From: Methanobacterium sp. UBA176
GTDB taxonomy: Archaea; Methanobacteriota; Methanobacteria; Methanobacteriales; Methanobacteriaceae
Direction of reading: 5' to 3'
Assembly (NCBI GenBank): GCA_002505765.1
Contig: DAVZ01000025.1
Span: forward strand, 1 to 43,481
Length of the DNA stretch: 43,481 nt
Position numbers and translations under genes: made by a program. Each line of letters starts with the position of its first letter. Position 1 is the first letter of the stretch. This document shows positions 35,319 to 43,226 of this stretch, one piece after another. The notes beneath the pieces are model-generated. The model saw only the letters and a list, made by a program, of their open reading frames with translations, was not told the DNA's origin and made no database searches.

Positions 35319-36077
35319 GTGAATGCTGATAAAGAATTATTGAATAAACACCGCTATTTTCTTAAAGACAGTATAAGAAAAACCATAAATTTTGCATATA
35401 CTGACCAGAACCAGGGAATCATGCCCCCACCAATAGAAAAACCATGTTCCACCGATAAAACTCGAATTAAGCTTCCTAAAATTGACTGGAGTGAAAAATA
35501 TAATTTAAAACTGACTGAGGCCATGGTAAAGAGGGAGAGCAGACGTTTATATTCCCAGGAACCACTAAGCCTGGAAGAATTATCATTTTTACTCTGGGCA
35601 ACCCAGGGAGTGCGATTTATTGATGGAATCAATGCGTTCCGTACCGTTCCATCAGCAGGGTGTCGCCACGCACTTGAAACTTACATTGCAGTTTTTAACA
35701 TTGAAGATGTTAATCCTGGAATATACCGTTATTTACCTTTATCCCATGAGCTGATTTTTGAATTTGAAGAGGATAATCTGGAAGAAAAGGTTATTAAAGC
35801 CACTATGGGCCAAAATTTCTCTGGAAAAGGAGCTTTAACCTTTATATGGAGCGCCATACCCTACAGAATGGAATGGCGTTATGGACTGGCATCATATAAA
35901 GAAATTGCACTTGATGCCGGGCATGTAGCTCAAAATTTATATATTGCCTGTGAAGCTATAAACGCAGGAACATGCGCTATTGCTGCATACGATCAGGAAT
36001 ATCTTGATAATTTACTTAAACTGGATGGTGAAGATGAATTTGCTATCTATATCGCCCCTGTTGGAAAAAAGGATTAA
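35319..36077 (+). CDS. SagB/ThcOx-type nitroreductase-family oxidoreductase
   Basis: The 252-residue FMN-dependent enzyme matches the SagB-type dehydrogenase branch of the nitroreductase family. RESRRLYSQEPLSLEELSFLLWATQG (read as adjoining blocks near residues 72-97) carries the FMN-binding Arg/Ser. FRTVPSAGCRHALETYI is the next conserved block, and ALDAGHVAQNLYIACEAINAGTC lies near the end. Bacterial relatives oxidise azolines in peptide toxins, but no cyclodehydratase or peptide gene is present here, so another substrate is likely. The start is GTG, with AAGGAGGT six bases upstream. Confidence 0.88.
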   Translation: MNADKELLNKHRYFLKDSIRKTINFAYTDQNQGIMPPPIEKPCSTDKTRIKLPKIDWSEKYNLKLTEAMVKRESRRLYSQEPLSLEELSFLLWATQGVRFIDGINAFRTVPSAGCRHALETYIAVFNIEDVNPGIYRYLPLSHELIFEFEEDNLEEKVIKATMGQNFSGKGALTFIWSAIPYRMEWRYGLASYKEIALDAGHVAQNLYIACEAINAGTCAIAAYDQEYLDNLLKLDGEDEFAIYIAPVGKKD

Positions 36078-36079
36078 TT

Positions 36080-36110
36080 AAACTTTTATTTTTTATTTTT
36101 TATTTTTTGT
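36080..36110 (+). terminator. poly-T terminator after the SagB-type gene
   Basis: Four successive T-rich blocks (CTTTTATTTTTTATTTTTTA and on) start right after the stop codon. Runs of T without a stem are a usual archaeal termination signal. Confidence 0.6.
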
Positions 36111-37173
36111 TCATGTGAAACCCCAATAGACATTAACCTTTGTATATCCAATTTATGAGTAAAATACAGATAAAATCAGTTTTAATTTATTCTATATGCT
36201 AAATGAGGAATAAAAATTAGTATAAACAAGATATTGCACAATTTTATCATTTTTTTTATTTAATAATCGAATTTATCGTTATTATAAAGTTTTATTAAAA
36301 TATAACTTTTATTATTCTTATTTAATCACTTAAGAATCTTATTTTTTAATTTAAATGTAATTAATAAGTTTTAATCCAAAAAATTCAATAATAATTTATT
36401 AAGTTTTTTTACACTTGAAATGCAGGTCAATATTACAAATTGCATAATTTAAAATTTATTGTAGCAATATAATTGATATAAATCCATATTGTAAGCCTTA
36501 TCTATCTTCATTTTTTATATATTATTTTATAGAGCATGTTAATGATAATTTTATAATTGTTGAGTGCCTATTAAATTATATAACGAAAAAAATTATGGTG
36601 AATTGTAACACTTTTTTTACACTTGAAATTTATGTCGATATTAACAAAAAAGTGTTACTAATATACAATTTATAATGTTCAAATCCTTAACGACTGAATA
36701 GATCATGTACAGTGGAAAGCCTAGGAAAATTTAAGAAAATTAAAAAAAATAATAAAAATCTATAAATTTAATTATAGATATATCGCTACTTCAATCATTA
36801 AAAATAATTCAATTATGGTTTTTTTAATAAAAATAAAAATAATAGATATATATAAAGATAATTAACTGCAATATTATGCCCTTTAGTATCCAAATTACAT
36901 AATAAAACTACTTAAACTACTAAATTAGAGTAAAAATATCTTCAGGTTAAAAAACATTTAATTCCAATTTTAATTTATTAAAAACCTTTTTTTATCTTGA
37001 AATTATATCATAATACTTATTTCATATAAATAAATCGTTTAAAAGTTTTTTAGAAAAAAATATATTCAATGAACTCCAATAAGTAAAAGTAATAATTTTT
37101 AATTGTTTATTATAATATTTGTACGCCCATTTTCTACTCATCTATGGATGAGCATTTAAAGGAGGTGAAATGA
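36111..37173. other. 1.06-kb gene-free region with repeated T-tract elements
   Basis: No coding frame is credible here. The block TTTTTTTACACTTGAAAT occurs at about 36404-36421 and 36612-36629, each followed by a GTC-ATATTA-like sequence. A degenerate third copy (CTTTTTTTATCTTGAAATTA) lies near 36987-37006. The second copy is enclosed by an inverted repeat. The region leads to the secreted-protein gene and may hold long-range regulation, a small RNA, or the remains of a mobile element. Confidence 0.55.
36605..36658 (+). repeat. 13-bp perfect inverted repeat
   Basis: GTAACACTTTTTT at 36605-36617 is exactly complementary to AAAAAAGTGTTAC at 36646-36658, with a 28-base loop. The arms end in the same GTAACAC motif, so this could be an RNA hairpin, a terminator, a protein-binding palindrome or MITE-like ends. 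Confidence 0.65.
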
Positions 37174-37674
37174 ATGAAAAGAAAGGCAACAGCAATAAGC
37201 CTATTAATTATTGCTTTCGTAGGTTTAACTACTGCCGGAGCGGTTTCTGCACAACCAAATAAGGTGCCAAACCCATTTGCTCCACAACCATCCTTTTGGT
37301 GGCCAAAAATTGATCAGGGTGATAAATATTTCCAGAACAGCTGGCGAAATCCGTGGGATGACCAAAAATTAACATTTAAAACATATAAATGGAGATTCAA
37401 TAACGATCACGTAAAAATTTACTTGCAACTGTACAATAAAAGAATTACAACTAACAATAACGTGATTAGAGGCCCAAATAACAGGATCACATGGACAATA
37501 AATAAATACACTATAAAAAGTTTAGATAAAAATAGTAGATTCTGGCTTAGAATAAATACAGTAACCTATGATGCAAATGGAAAGTTTTCAGGACAAAAAA
37601 ATCAGTTTGTTTTCACCAGATTTAATGCGGTTCGATACTACTGGATATTCAAAAATCGTCTAATCACAAGATAA
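37174..37674 (+). CDS. secreted protein of unknown function
   Basis: This 166-residue protein starts with a classic signal peptide: MKRK, a hydrophobic core (ATAISLLIIAFVGLTTAG) and a cleavage site near AVSAQP (residue 26/27). The mature part is small, basic and rich in Trp, Tyr, Asn and Arg (FWWPKIDQGDKYF, SWRNPWDDQKLTFKTYKWRF, RYYWIFKNRLITR), with a beta-type alternating pattern. It has no anchor, so it may be released or bound to the wall. A strong AAAGGAGGTGA lies upstream, implying high expression. I recognise no family. Confidence 0.8.
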   Translation: MKRKATAISLLIIAFVGLTTAGAVSAQPNKVPNPFAPQPSFWWPKIDQGDKYFQNSWRNPWDDQKLTFKTYKWRFNNDHVKIYLQLYNKRITTNNNVIRGPNNRITWTINKYTIKSLDKNSRFWLRINTVTYDANGKFSGQKNQFVFTRFNAVRYYWIFKNRLITR

Positions 37675-37713
37675 AAACAATTTTATTTTCTTTTTTTATT
37701 AATTTTACTATTT

Positions 37714-38793
37714 TTATCTCATATATTTCCTTGCAAACATCACAAGGAATGCAGGCCAGGTAAATGCGCCAATAATAGCTTCAATTATGGTTAACAAACC
37801 TAAAACACCTGTTTTGGCATTTATAACCCCATAAGCCGGTATAACCATGGTTAAAAAACTGAAACGCAGATAACTTATCAATGAATTCCCATCAAATTTC
37901 CCTTCTAAAGCCCAGTATATAAACGCAAACAATAAAAAGACCACTGTAAAGCTAAATAATAACCTGTACGGATAAACACCGTATCCGAAGGTATACTGCA
38001 CCACAATCTCTAAATATCTTATTAACAATAACTTTTGCTTCCTTTTAGCCTCCATTTCCCGATAAAAATAATAATCTGCCTTATCCCTATCCCCAATTTT
38101 TTCCCATATTGATTTTGCTTTCCGGCAGCATTTCTCCTGTCCCCTGGGATCTTTAAATAGGGTATCCTTAAAACTTAATTCTCCTTTAATTTGTAAAAAG
38201 TTTAACCATGCATTTCCACCAATTTGTGCACTGTCAAACCATGCGTTGCCCCTGATCTTTGAATCATGAAATGATAAATCTTCATTCAGCATGGAATTTT
38301 GAAAAGAAACGCTTCCTCCAATGTAAACGTAGTTAAATGAAGTTTTACCGCCTATAATTGATTTTTCAAACCATGAATATTTAGAAATATCTGATCCATC
38401 AAACCATATATCTCCTTCTACTGTGGCTCCATAAAAAGAAACGTTACCATTTATCTCTGCTGATTCGAAATCCACATTCCCCCCAATTTGGGCCCTATCA
38501 AATGAAATATCACCACTTATACTGGATTTATCTAATTTAACGTCATTTATAATAACTGATCTTGTAAATATAGGGTTACCTTTTGTTTTCAATCCAGAAT
38601 GGCTTAATTCGTATAACTTAACGCCCTTAAAGTCCAGATCTCCCCCTTTCATTTTTTTTTCTATTTCTTCAGTCTTTAATCTATTTATTCTGTCAAATTC
38701 AGGTTCCTTCTTGTAGGGAACATTCATATGAAGAATACACTTCCCCGAATTCTCAAAAACATCCCTTTTGCATCCTTCATATTTACAATTCAT
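37714..38793 (-). CDS. pentapeptide-type beta-helix protein with ion-channel-like membrane domain
   Basis: This 359-residue protein has three parts. Residues about 1-22 have a Cys/His knuckle (MNCKYEGCKRDVFENSGKC, then ILH) that could bind zinc. Residues about 75-215 are a pentapeptide-like right-handed beta-helix with units such as GNVDFESAEINGNVSFYGAT. After a basic linker, the last 100 residues have two hydrophobic helices around FLTMVIPAYGVINAKTG, which resembles the pore region of a two-helix ion channel but lacks a canonical GYGD filter. The start at 38793 (ATG) is preferred over GTG at 38799, with GGGATG just upstream. It follows an FHA gene by 28 bases on the same strand. Confidence 0.85.
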   Translation of the reverse strand: MNCKYEGCKRDVFENSGKCILHMNVPYKKEPEFDRINRLKTEEIEKKMKGGDLDFKGVKLYELSHSGLKTKGNPIFTRSVIINDVKLDKSSISGDISFDRAQIGGNVDFESAEINGNVSFYGATVEGDIWFDGSDISKYSWFEKSIIGGKTSFNYVYIGGSVSFQNSMLNEDLSFHDSKIRGNAWFDSAQIGGNAWLNFLQIKGELSFKDTLFKDPRGQEKCCRKAKSIWEKIGDRDKADYYFYREMEAKRKQKLLLIRYLEIVVQYTFGYGVYPYRLLFSFTVVFLLFAFIYWALEGKFDGNSLISYLRFSFLTMVIPAYGVINAKTGVLGLLTIIEAIIGAFTWPAFLVMFARKYMR

Positions 38794-38821
38794 ACACACA
38801 TCCCTAAAACTATAAGTTCAT

Positions 38822-39349
38822 TCATGAATTAAGGGCAAATTTAAGTTCAAGCACATCAGCAATGGATATTAAGTCACCGTCTTTTAATTTCTTCTTTCCC
38901 AATCCTCTTATATCCTCTCCATTTAAAAATGTTCCATTTTTTGTACCTAAATCCTCTATATAAAACCCGTCATCCATTTTTACAATTTTAAAATGTTTTT
39001 TTCCTATAAAAAGAAGTTTATTAGCATTAATAACTCCCAAAAAATCTTCTCTTCCCATATTTCTTTCATATTCCCTGATAACACACTGATTTACCTCATC
39101 CAAAATCAGTTTAGCAAACTCCTTTTTGGGTTTAACAGTTTGAGTATTCTGGGTTATTCTGTCTCTGGGTTTTATTTTCCTATAACTATATTCAATAAAA
39201 AATCCGAGTATAACCGCCAGTATAAAAGCATAAAAAATTCTAATCCATCCATTATTTGCCCAAATATAATTTTTATATATCAAAAAGAGAATAAGAGCGA
39301 AAAATGTCAATATCAGCACTGTTATTGCTAATATTTTACTTTTTAACAT
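38822..39349 (-). CDS. membrane-anchored FHA-domain protein
   Basis: The 175-residue protein has two N-terminal membrane helices (about 5-25 and 35-57) and a cytoplasmic forkhead-associated domain (about 88-170). The domain shows the phosphothreonine-binding pattern: MGREDFLGV with the conserved Gly-Arg, FIGKKHFKIVK with the core His, and FYIEDLGTKNGTFLNG with the Asn-Gly turn. FHA domains bind phosphothreonine peptides, so this is likely a reader for Ser/Thr kinase signals at the membrane. It is upstream of the pentapeptide/channel gene in the same direction. A paralogue lies at 40582-41121. Confidence 0.9.
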   Translation of the reverse strand: MLKSKILAITVLILTFFALILFLIYKNYIWANNGWIRIFYAFILAVILGFFIEYSYRKIKPRDRITQNTQTVKPKKEFAKLILDEVNQCVIREYERNMGREDFLGVINANKLLFIGKKHFKIVKMDDGFYIEDLGTKNGTFLNGEDIRGLGKKKLKDGDLISIADVLELKFALNS

Positions 39350-39739
39350 GTTTCACCCAGATGATTGATTTTATTTTTGATAGTTAATCAAAATTATTTA
39401 TTACTTCAATATTAATATACTTTGCTTTAAAATCAAACCAATGAATTTAAAGTAAAATTCTTAAATTTTTACTTAATTAAATAGTTTTAAGCACTTATTT
39501 TAAATATAGGATCTCAAACAATGAATTAAAATGTATATCCATCTAAAATTTAATTTAACAATGGAAAACTAATTATATAATTACTGGCATAGTTTAATCC
39601 ATCTAAAAATAATTGAAAATCTCAATTAATAACCTGAAAATTATCTTAATCAAAAAAGGTAAATTTATTGATCCTTATATCTATATTAAACAGCAAAATA
39701 CCAAAAATACAAATACTATAAGTAAGTACTAATATTATT
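39350..39739. promoter_or_regulatory. shared upstream region of the FHA and phosphatase genes
   Basis: The 390-base spacer separates two divergent genes and must hold both promoters. ATCCATCTAAAA occurs twice (39537-39548 and 39597-39608). A TATA-like TTATATCTATATTA lies near 39675-39688, about 60 bases before the phosphatase ATG. That gene has no Shine-Dalgarno sequence, so it may be read from a leaderless or weakly initiated mRNA. Confidence 0.4.
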
Positions 39740-40513
39740 ATGGTTCAGCTCAATGGAAGTTTACTGGAATTACCAAGAAAAGGTAAAGCCATAATTGTGA
39801 CTGATATTCATGGCAATCTTGATGATTTTAATAAATATATTGATATATGGGAAGATTTTCGAAGTAAAGACCACCATATAGTTATAACAGGCGATTTCAT
39901 GCATGCAATGGGCCTGGAAAATGATGAATCAGTTGAAATAATAAACACAGCAAAAGATTATCTAAAAAACTCCGAAAATTTCCATTTACTGCTTGGAAAT
40001 CACGAATGGTCAATCATCACCAGAATGGTGCTTTTTAAGGGTGGGGAAAACATAACTTTAAACTTCGAGAGGAAACTTAAGGATAAGTTTGGTGGTGATT
40101 GGAGAAAAAAAATAGATGAATGCAGCATATTCCTTGAAAAATTACCCATAGCCGCAAGAACTTATAACAAAGTCTTCATTAGCCATTCTGGGCCTTTAAA
40201 AGATATAAAAAGTATTGATGATATTATTCACATCACTGATGCTGGCTATTTAGACAATAAACCATTATATGAACTTTTATGGAACAGGTGTGGAGATTAT
40301 AAAAAAAAGGATTTAGACTCCTTTTTAAAGAAAATTGACTGTAATTCAATGATAGTTGGCCATACACCTGTTGATGGGTACAAATTAATAGAAAAGAAGC
40401 TTTTAGTAGTGTCTTCCAGCTACAGTAAAGGCAAAAAAGCATATGTAGAGCTCGATCTTGAAAAAAACATAAAAGATGGAACCGATCTTTTAAAAATGAT
40501 AAAATATATCTGA
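39740..40513 (+). CDS. PPP-type metallophosphoesterase (probable Ser/Thr phosphatase)
   Basis: In the 257-residue protein all metal-binding motifs of calcineurin-like phosphatases are present: VTDIHGN (residues about 20-26), VITGDFMH, LLLGNHEW, VFISHSGP and MIVGHTPVDG. The GNHE and SHSGP blocks resemble the PPP group of protein Ser/Thr phosphatases and the bacterial PrpE/ApaH-like enzymes. There is no signal or membrane segment. It is placed between two membrane FHA genes, which read phosphothreonine. A role in reversing Ser/Thr phosphorylation is therefore likely, though a nucleotide substrate cannot be excluded. No clear ribosome site is visible. Confidence 0.88.
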   Translation: MVQLNGSLLELPRKGKAIIVTDIHGNLDDFNKYIDIWEDFRSKDHHIVITGDFMHAMGLENDESVEIINTAKDYLKNSENFHLLLGNHEWSIITRMVLFKGGENITLNFERKLKDKFGGDWRKKIDECSIFLEKLPIAARTYNKVFISHSGPLKDIKSIDDIIHITDAGYLDNKPLYELLWNRCGDYKKKDLDSFLKKIDCNSMIVGHTPVDGYKLIEKKLLVVSSSYSKGKKAYVELDLEKNIKDGTDLLKMIKYI

Positions 40514-40581
40514 TGATTTGTAATAAAAAATTCCATCAAATATCTTTTTGTCTCTTAAAGAATAGTTTAAGATAATTCCAC

Positions 40582-41121
40582 CTAACTGAGTCTTTCCTCG
40601 ATATATTTAATTTCCAGTACTTTGGCAACCAGTAAATCATCATCATCCTTCAGTTTGTTAATTCCAGTTCCCTTTATTTCTTTACCATTTAAAAGAGTGC
40701 CATTTTTCGTACCTAAATCTTCTATATAGAATCCATCATCCCTTTTAATGATTTTAAAATGTTCCTTTCCAATGTACAGTAGATCATCAGGGACTGAAAT
40801 ACCTATAAAATCCTCTCTTCCAAATGTTCTATGGTATTCATCTATTATAAATTCATGTTTATCCTTTAAAATAAGTTTAGCCATTGATTTTTTAATTTTA
40901 GAAGGCGGGGTCAGTGTGGTCTGCTGCATTTTAGATTTTTCGGTATACCTGTTATAGATATAATCCAGTCCCAGCCCAACTATTATTGCCATGATGGCTG
41001 CATATATGACATCGAGCCAGTTAAACTGAAACAAGTTGGCAGAATTGCTTAATACGAATATTAAAAGCACTATAAGTCCAAAAAGAATGCCTGTTATTAC
41101 AATTAAATTAATCCTTGACAT
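40582..41121 (-). CDS. membrane-anchored FHA-domain protein (paralogue)
   Basis: The 179-residue protein has the same design as the FHA protein at 38822: two N-terminal membrane helices (IVITGILFGLIVLLIFVLS and a second near 33-52) and an FHA domain with FGREDFIGI, YIGKEHFKIIKR and YIEDLGTKNGTLLNGK. The FHA cores are close enough to be recent duplicates, while the linkers differ (SKMQQTTLTPPSKIKKS here). It converges with the phosphatase gene, leaving 68 bases between the stops. The threonine-rich linker could itself be a phosphorylation site. Confidence 0.9.
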   Translation of the reverse strand: MSRINLIVITGILFGLIVLLIFVLSNSANLFQFNWLDVIYAAIMAIIVGLGLDYIYNRYTEKSKMQQTTLTPPSKIKKSMAKLILKDKHEFIIDEYHRTFGREDFIGISVPDDLLYIGKEHFKIIKRDDGFYIEDLGTKNGTLLNGKEIKGTGINKLKDDDDLLVAKVLEIKYIEERLS

Positions 41122-41559
41122 TTTACCACTATTCAGGATGTAATTTACAAATATTAGGTATTAATTTTAATTTATATATATTAAAATTTACCCCTTTAAT
41201 GGCCTTTTAATCTATTCAATTCTTTAAAAATTTTATTATCTTAATTTTTATGATATTTACACTATTTATTCAGATTATTTATCTATCTGGAATTTGACCC
41301 TACTTACACATTATTAGTTTATACTTACTTATATGAATAAGCCATTATTAAAATTTTGCTGTAAATTTCTTACCCTCAGTACCGAGTAACCTAATATTCA
41401 ATTTAAAATTATTTAAAAATGAACAATTTCATTTATATAATTGCTATTCACCTTAAAATTTTTAATGTTTAGTAATCTAAACTAATTATCAAGTTATTAT
41501 CAAACTTAAAGAAGGTTAGGTAAATTAAGTTTTTAAATGAAGATACTGCATTTAATAGA
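41122..41559. other. AT-rich spacer without genes
   Basis: I see no coding frame or stable RNA in this stretch. It carries the promoter for the FHA gene at its left end, with TTTATATATATT-like sequence near 41170. Confidence 0.5.
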
Positions 41560-41962
41560 TGTTTTCATCTATACAGAAAGATTGGATCAATCAGAATAGA
41601 TGTTTCAATACCTGGATTTGGCTCATGCGCCTTCCACTTGGCAATGGAAGTTACGGCCAGATTGATGAAGCAAAAACAGGGAAATGCTTTATTATGCAAT
41701 AGATAACCGTGCAAACTACCTTGATACGGCTTATCCTAACATAACGGGGTCAGTGCGAATTACTTGGCAAATACTTAAATGAACAACATTGCGAAAAGGT
41801 TTATAATACTCAATGACTCTGAAATGCTCGAATTCATTGTATGGCCATTTTAAAAGGCAGCTGAAAAGTTTCTATTGTATTATTTACGATTGTGAAATGA
41901 TCTGCCCGCAAATGAATGATAATGAAAAGCTTAAAGAAGCTTTTAAGGTATTTAGAAGATAA
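41560..41962 (+). pseudogene. decayed aldo/keto reductase with internal deletion
   Basis: Three reading frames together give the start of a methanogen-type aldo/keto reductase: YRKIGSIRIDVSIPGFG, then MRLPLGNGSYGQIDEAK, then MLYYAIDNRANYLDTAYP. The last 28 residues carry one half of the ferredoxin-type tail (DCEMICPQMNDNEKLKEAFK, ending VFRR) and a proper stop at 41962. The middle of about 270 residues is missing. Frameshifts at about 41625 and 41680 and the deletion make it non-functional. Confidence 0.75.
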
Positions 41963-41972
41963 ATAAATGATT

Positions 41973-42671
41973 TTATTTAATTTTAAGTAGTTTAATAAGG
42001 TTATTCACATATGTTTCTTCTATAAGCCGCGGTGGAATACTGCGCTGAATTGAACCTGAAATACCCATTAGTTCTTCCATATCATCTGATACAGCATGAT
42101 AACTTCTTCCAATTTTATTTATCTTCTTTTCACTGATTATAATTGCTTTATCCAGTAATTTACTCTTATTTTTATTCCCAATAAGGATTACAAGGTTATC
42201 CAAATCATTTTTCCTCTTAATATGGGCATTATTAAAACATTTTTTACAGTATTCTTCCCTTTCTTCTTTAGAAAACTTGCTGAAATCAGCAACTTCTTCA
42301 ACAGTAAAATAGCCAATTATATAAAGGGCTTCATGGTGTTTATTATTTTTAAAGGGAGTTAAACCTGCATAAAACACCAGCAGATCATCTTTATTTAACT
42401 TTAAAAGCCATTTTGCTTTAGATCCCTTATCCCCATAGGTAAAAGCTTCAAATTCCGGATCAAAGTGTAATTTCCTATTTTTAATCTTTTCTGGAAGATA
42501 CGCAGATAAATATTCTCCTTTAGTCCCTTTAAAATTATTATAAGTCCTGTTTTCATCTGTTTCATCTGATTCAGACAATGGAATGTATTCAAAGCTGTCA
42601 TCCTCAAATATAGGTGCAAGGCAACCGTCGGTTCCTTTATCTATTCCAACCCTAAGAAGCATCCCCTTCAA
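41973..42671 (-). CDS. Nmad3-like nucleotide-modification-associated protein
   Basis: The 232-residue protein resembles the Nmad3 family (nucleotide-modification-associated domain 3). It has the N-terminal MLLRVGIDKGTDGCLAPIFE block, then HFDPEFEAFTYGDKGSKAKW with the DP and TYGD positions, and LNKDDLLVFYAGLTPF. A conserved-looking SYHAVSDDMEELMG and an EETYVNNLIKLL tail end the protein. Family members occur near DNA-modification and mobile-element genes, and their chemistry is not established. The likely start is TTG at 42671, because GGGAGG lies seven bases upstream; the ATG at 42662 is the alternative. It follows an 88-residue gene. Confidence 0.65.
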   Translation of the reverse strand: MKGMLLRVGIDKGTDGCLAPIFEDDSFEYIPLSESDETDENRTYNNFKGTKGEYLSAYLPEKIKNRKLHFDPEFEAFTYGDKGSKAKWLLKLNKDDLLVFYAGLTPFKNNKHHEALYIIGYFTVEEVADFSKFSKEEREEYCKKCFNNAHIKRKNDLDNLVILIGNKNKSKLLDKAIIISEKKINKIGRSYHAVSDDMEELMGISGSIQRSIPPRLIEETYVNNLIKLLKIK

Positions 42672-42783
42672 CTTTTTTCCTCCCAGAATATGGTTGAACA
42701 CTATATGCAGTATGAGTATGTAAAATTATCAGAAAAAAAGAGAAAACAAACTAACCAATTTTTTAAACTTATTATATATAAAT

Positions 42784-43050
42784 TCATGCCTCAATTGGTA
42801 TTTTCCAGAGATAACCAACTTTTTTGGTCTTTTTATTTGATTTGCCCTTCTTCGGTTTTTCTAAAAACGCTTCACTGCCTTCCCAATTTTCCACAGTTTT
42901 ATCAAGATATTTGGCAATTTCATCGCTGTATACCTTGGTTCCTATGGTGTAACTTTCTATTCCATTATGAATATAGCTTATTCCTTCCCCTTCCTCTTCC
43001 ATTACCTTTGATATTTCCATTAGCTTTTCATAAAACTTTTTAGACACCAT
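42784..43050 (-). CDS. hypothetical protein, 88 residues
   Basis: The short basic protein has a helical start (MVSKKFYEKLMEISKVMEEE), a middle part with YIHNGIESYTIGTKVYSDEI and KYLDKTVENWEGSEAFLE, and a lysine-rich end (KPKKGKSNKKTKKVGYLW). The lysine tail could bind nucleic acid. GGAGAT lies five bases upstream of the ATG. It precedes the Nmad3-like gene by about 110 bases on the same strand and may be its partner. I recognise no family. Confidence 0.6.
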   Translation of the reverse strand: MVSKKFYEKLMEISKVMEEEGEGISYIHNGIESYTIGTKVYSDEIAKYLDKTVENWEGSEAFLEKPKKGKSNKKTKKVGYLWKIPIEA

Positions 43051-43200
43051 GATTAGATCTCCTCTACTTTTTTAGGGCAACAGTACATAAAAATTCTAAA
43101 TACAAATTTAGTAATTATTTAATGTTCTATATTTAATAATTAATCTTTTGAAATCATTTATATTTTCATTACCTGTCTTAACACTTAATTCTGCTAAATT

Positions 43201-43226
43201 AAGCCCAAATATTAACGGGCTTTTCC
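43201..43226 (+). terminator. hairpin followed by T-run
   Basis: AAGCCC at 43201-43206 pairs with GGGCTT at 43217-43222 across a ten-base loop, followed by TTTTCC. It lies upstream of the 88-residue gene and may end a transcript from the right side or act as an isolated palindrome. Confidence 0.35.

Noticed and set aside
35319..36077. SagB gene as part of a thiazole/oxazole peptide toxin cluster
   Set aside because: No cyclodehydratase, precursor peptide or transporter gene lies within several kilobases, so only the enzyme family is claimed.
42690..43043. 117-codon plus-strand frame
   Set aside because: It is antisense to the 88-residue gene, which has a good GGAGAT site; the frame is Phe/Pro/Leu-rich as expected of a shadow of Glu/Lys-rich coding DNA.
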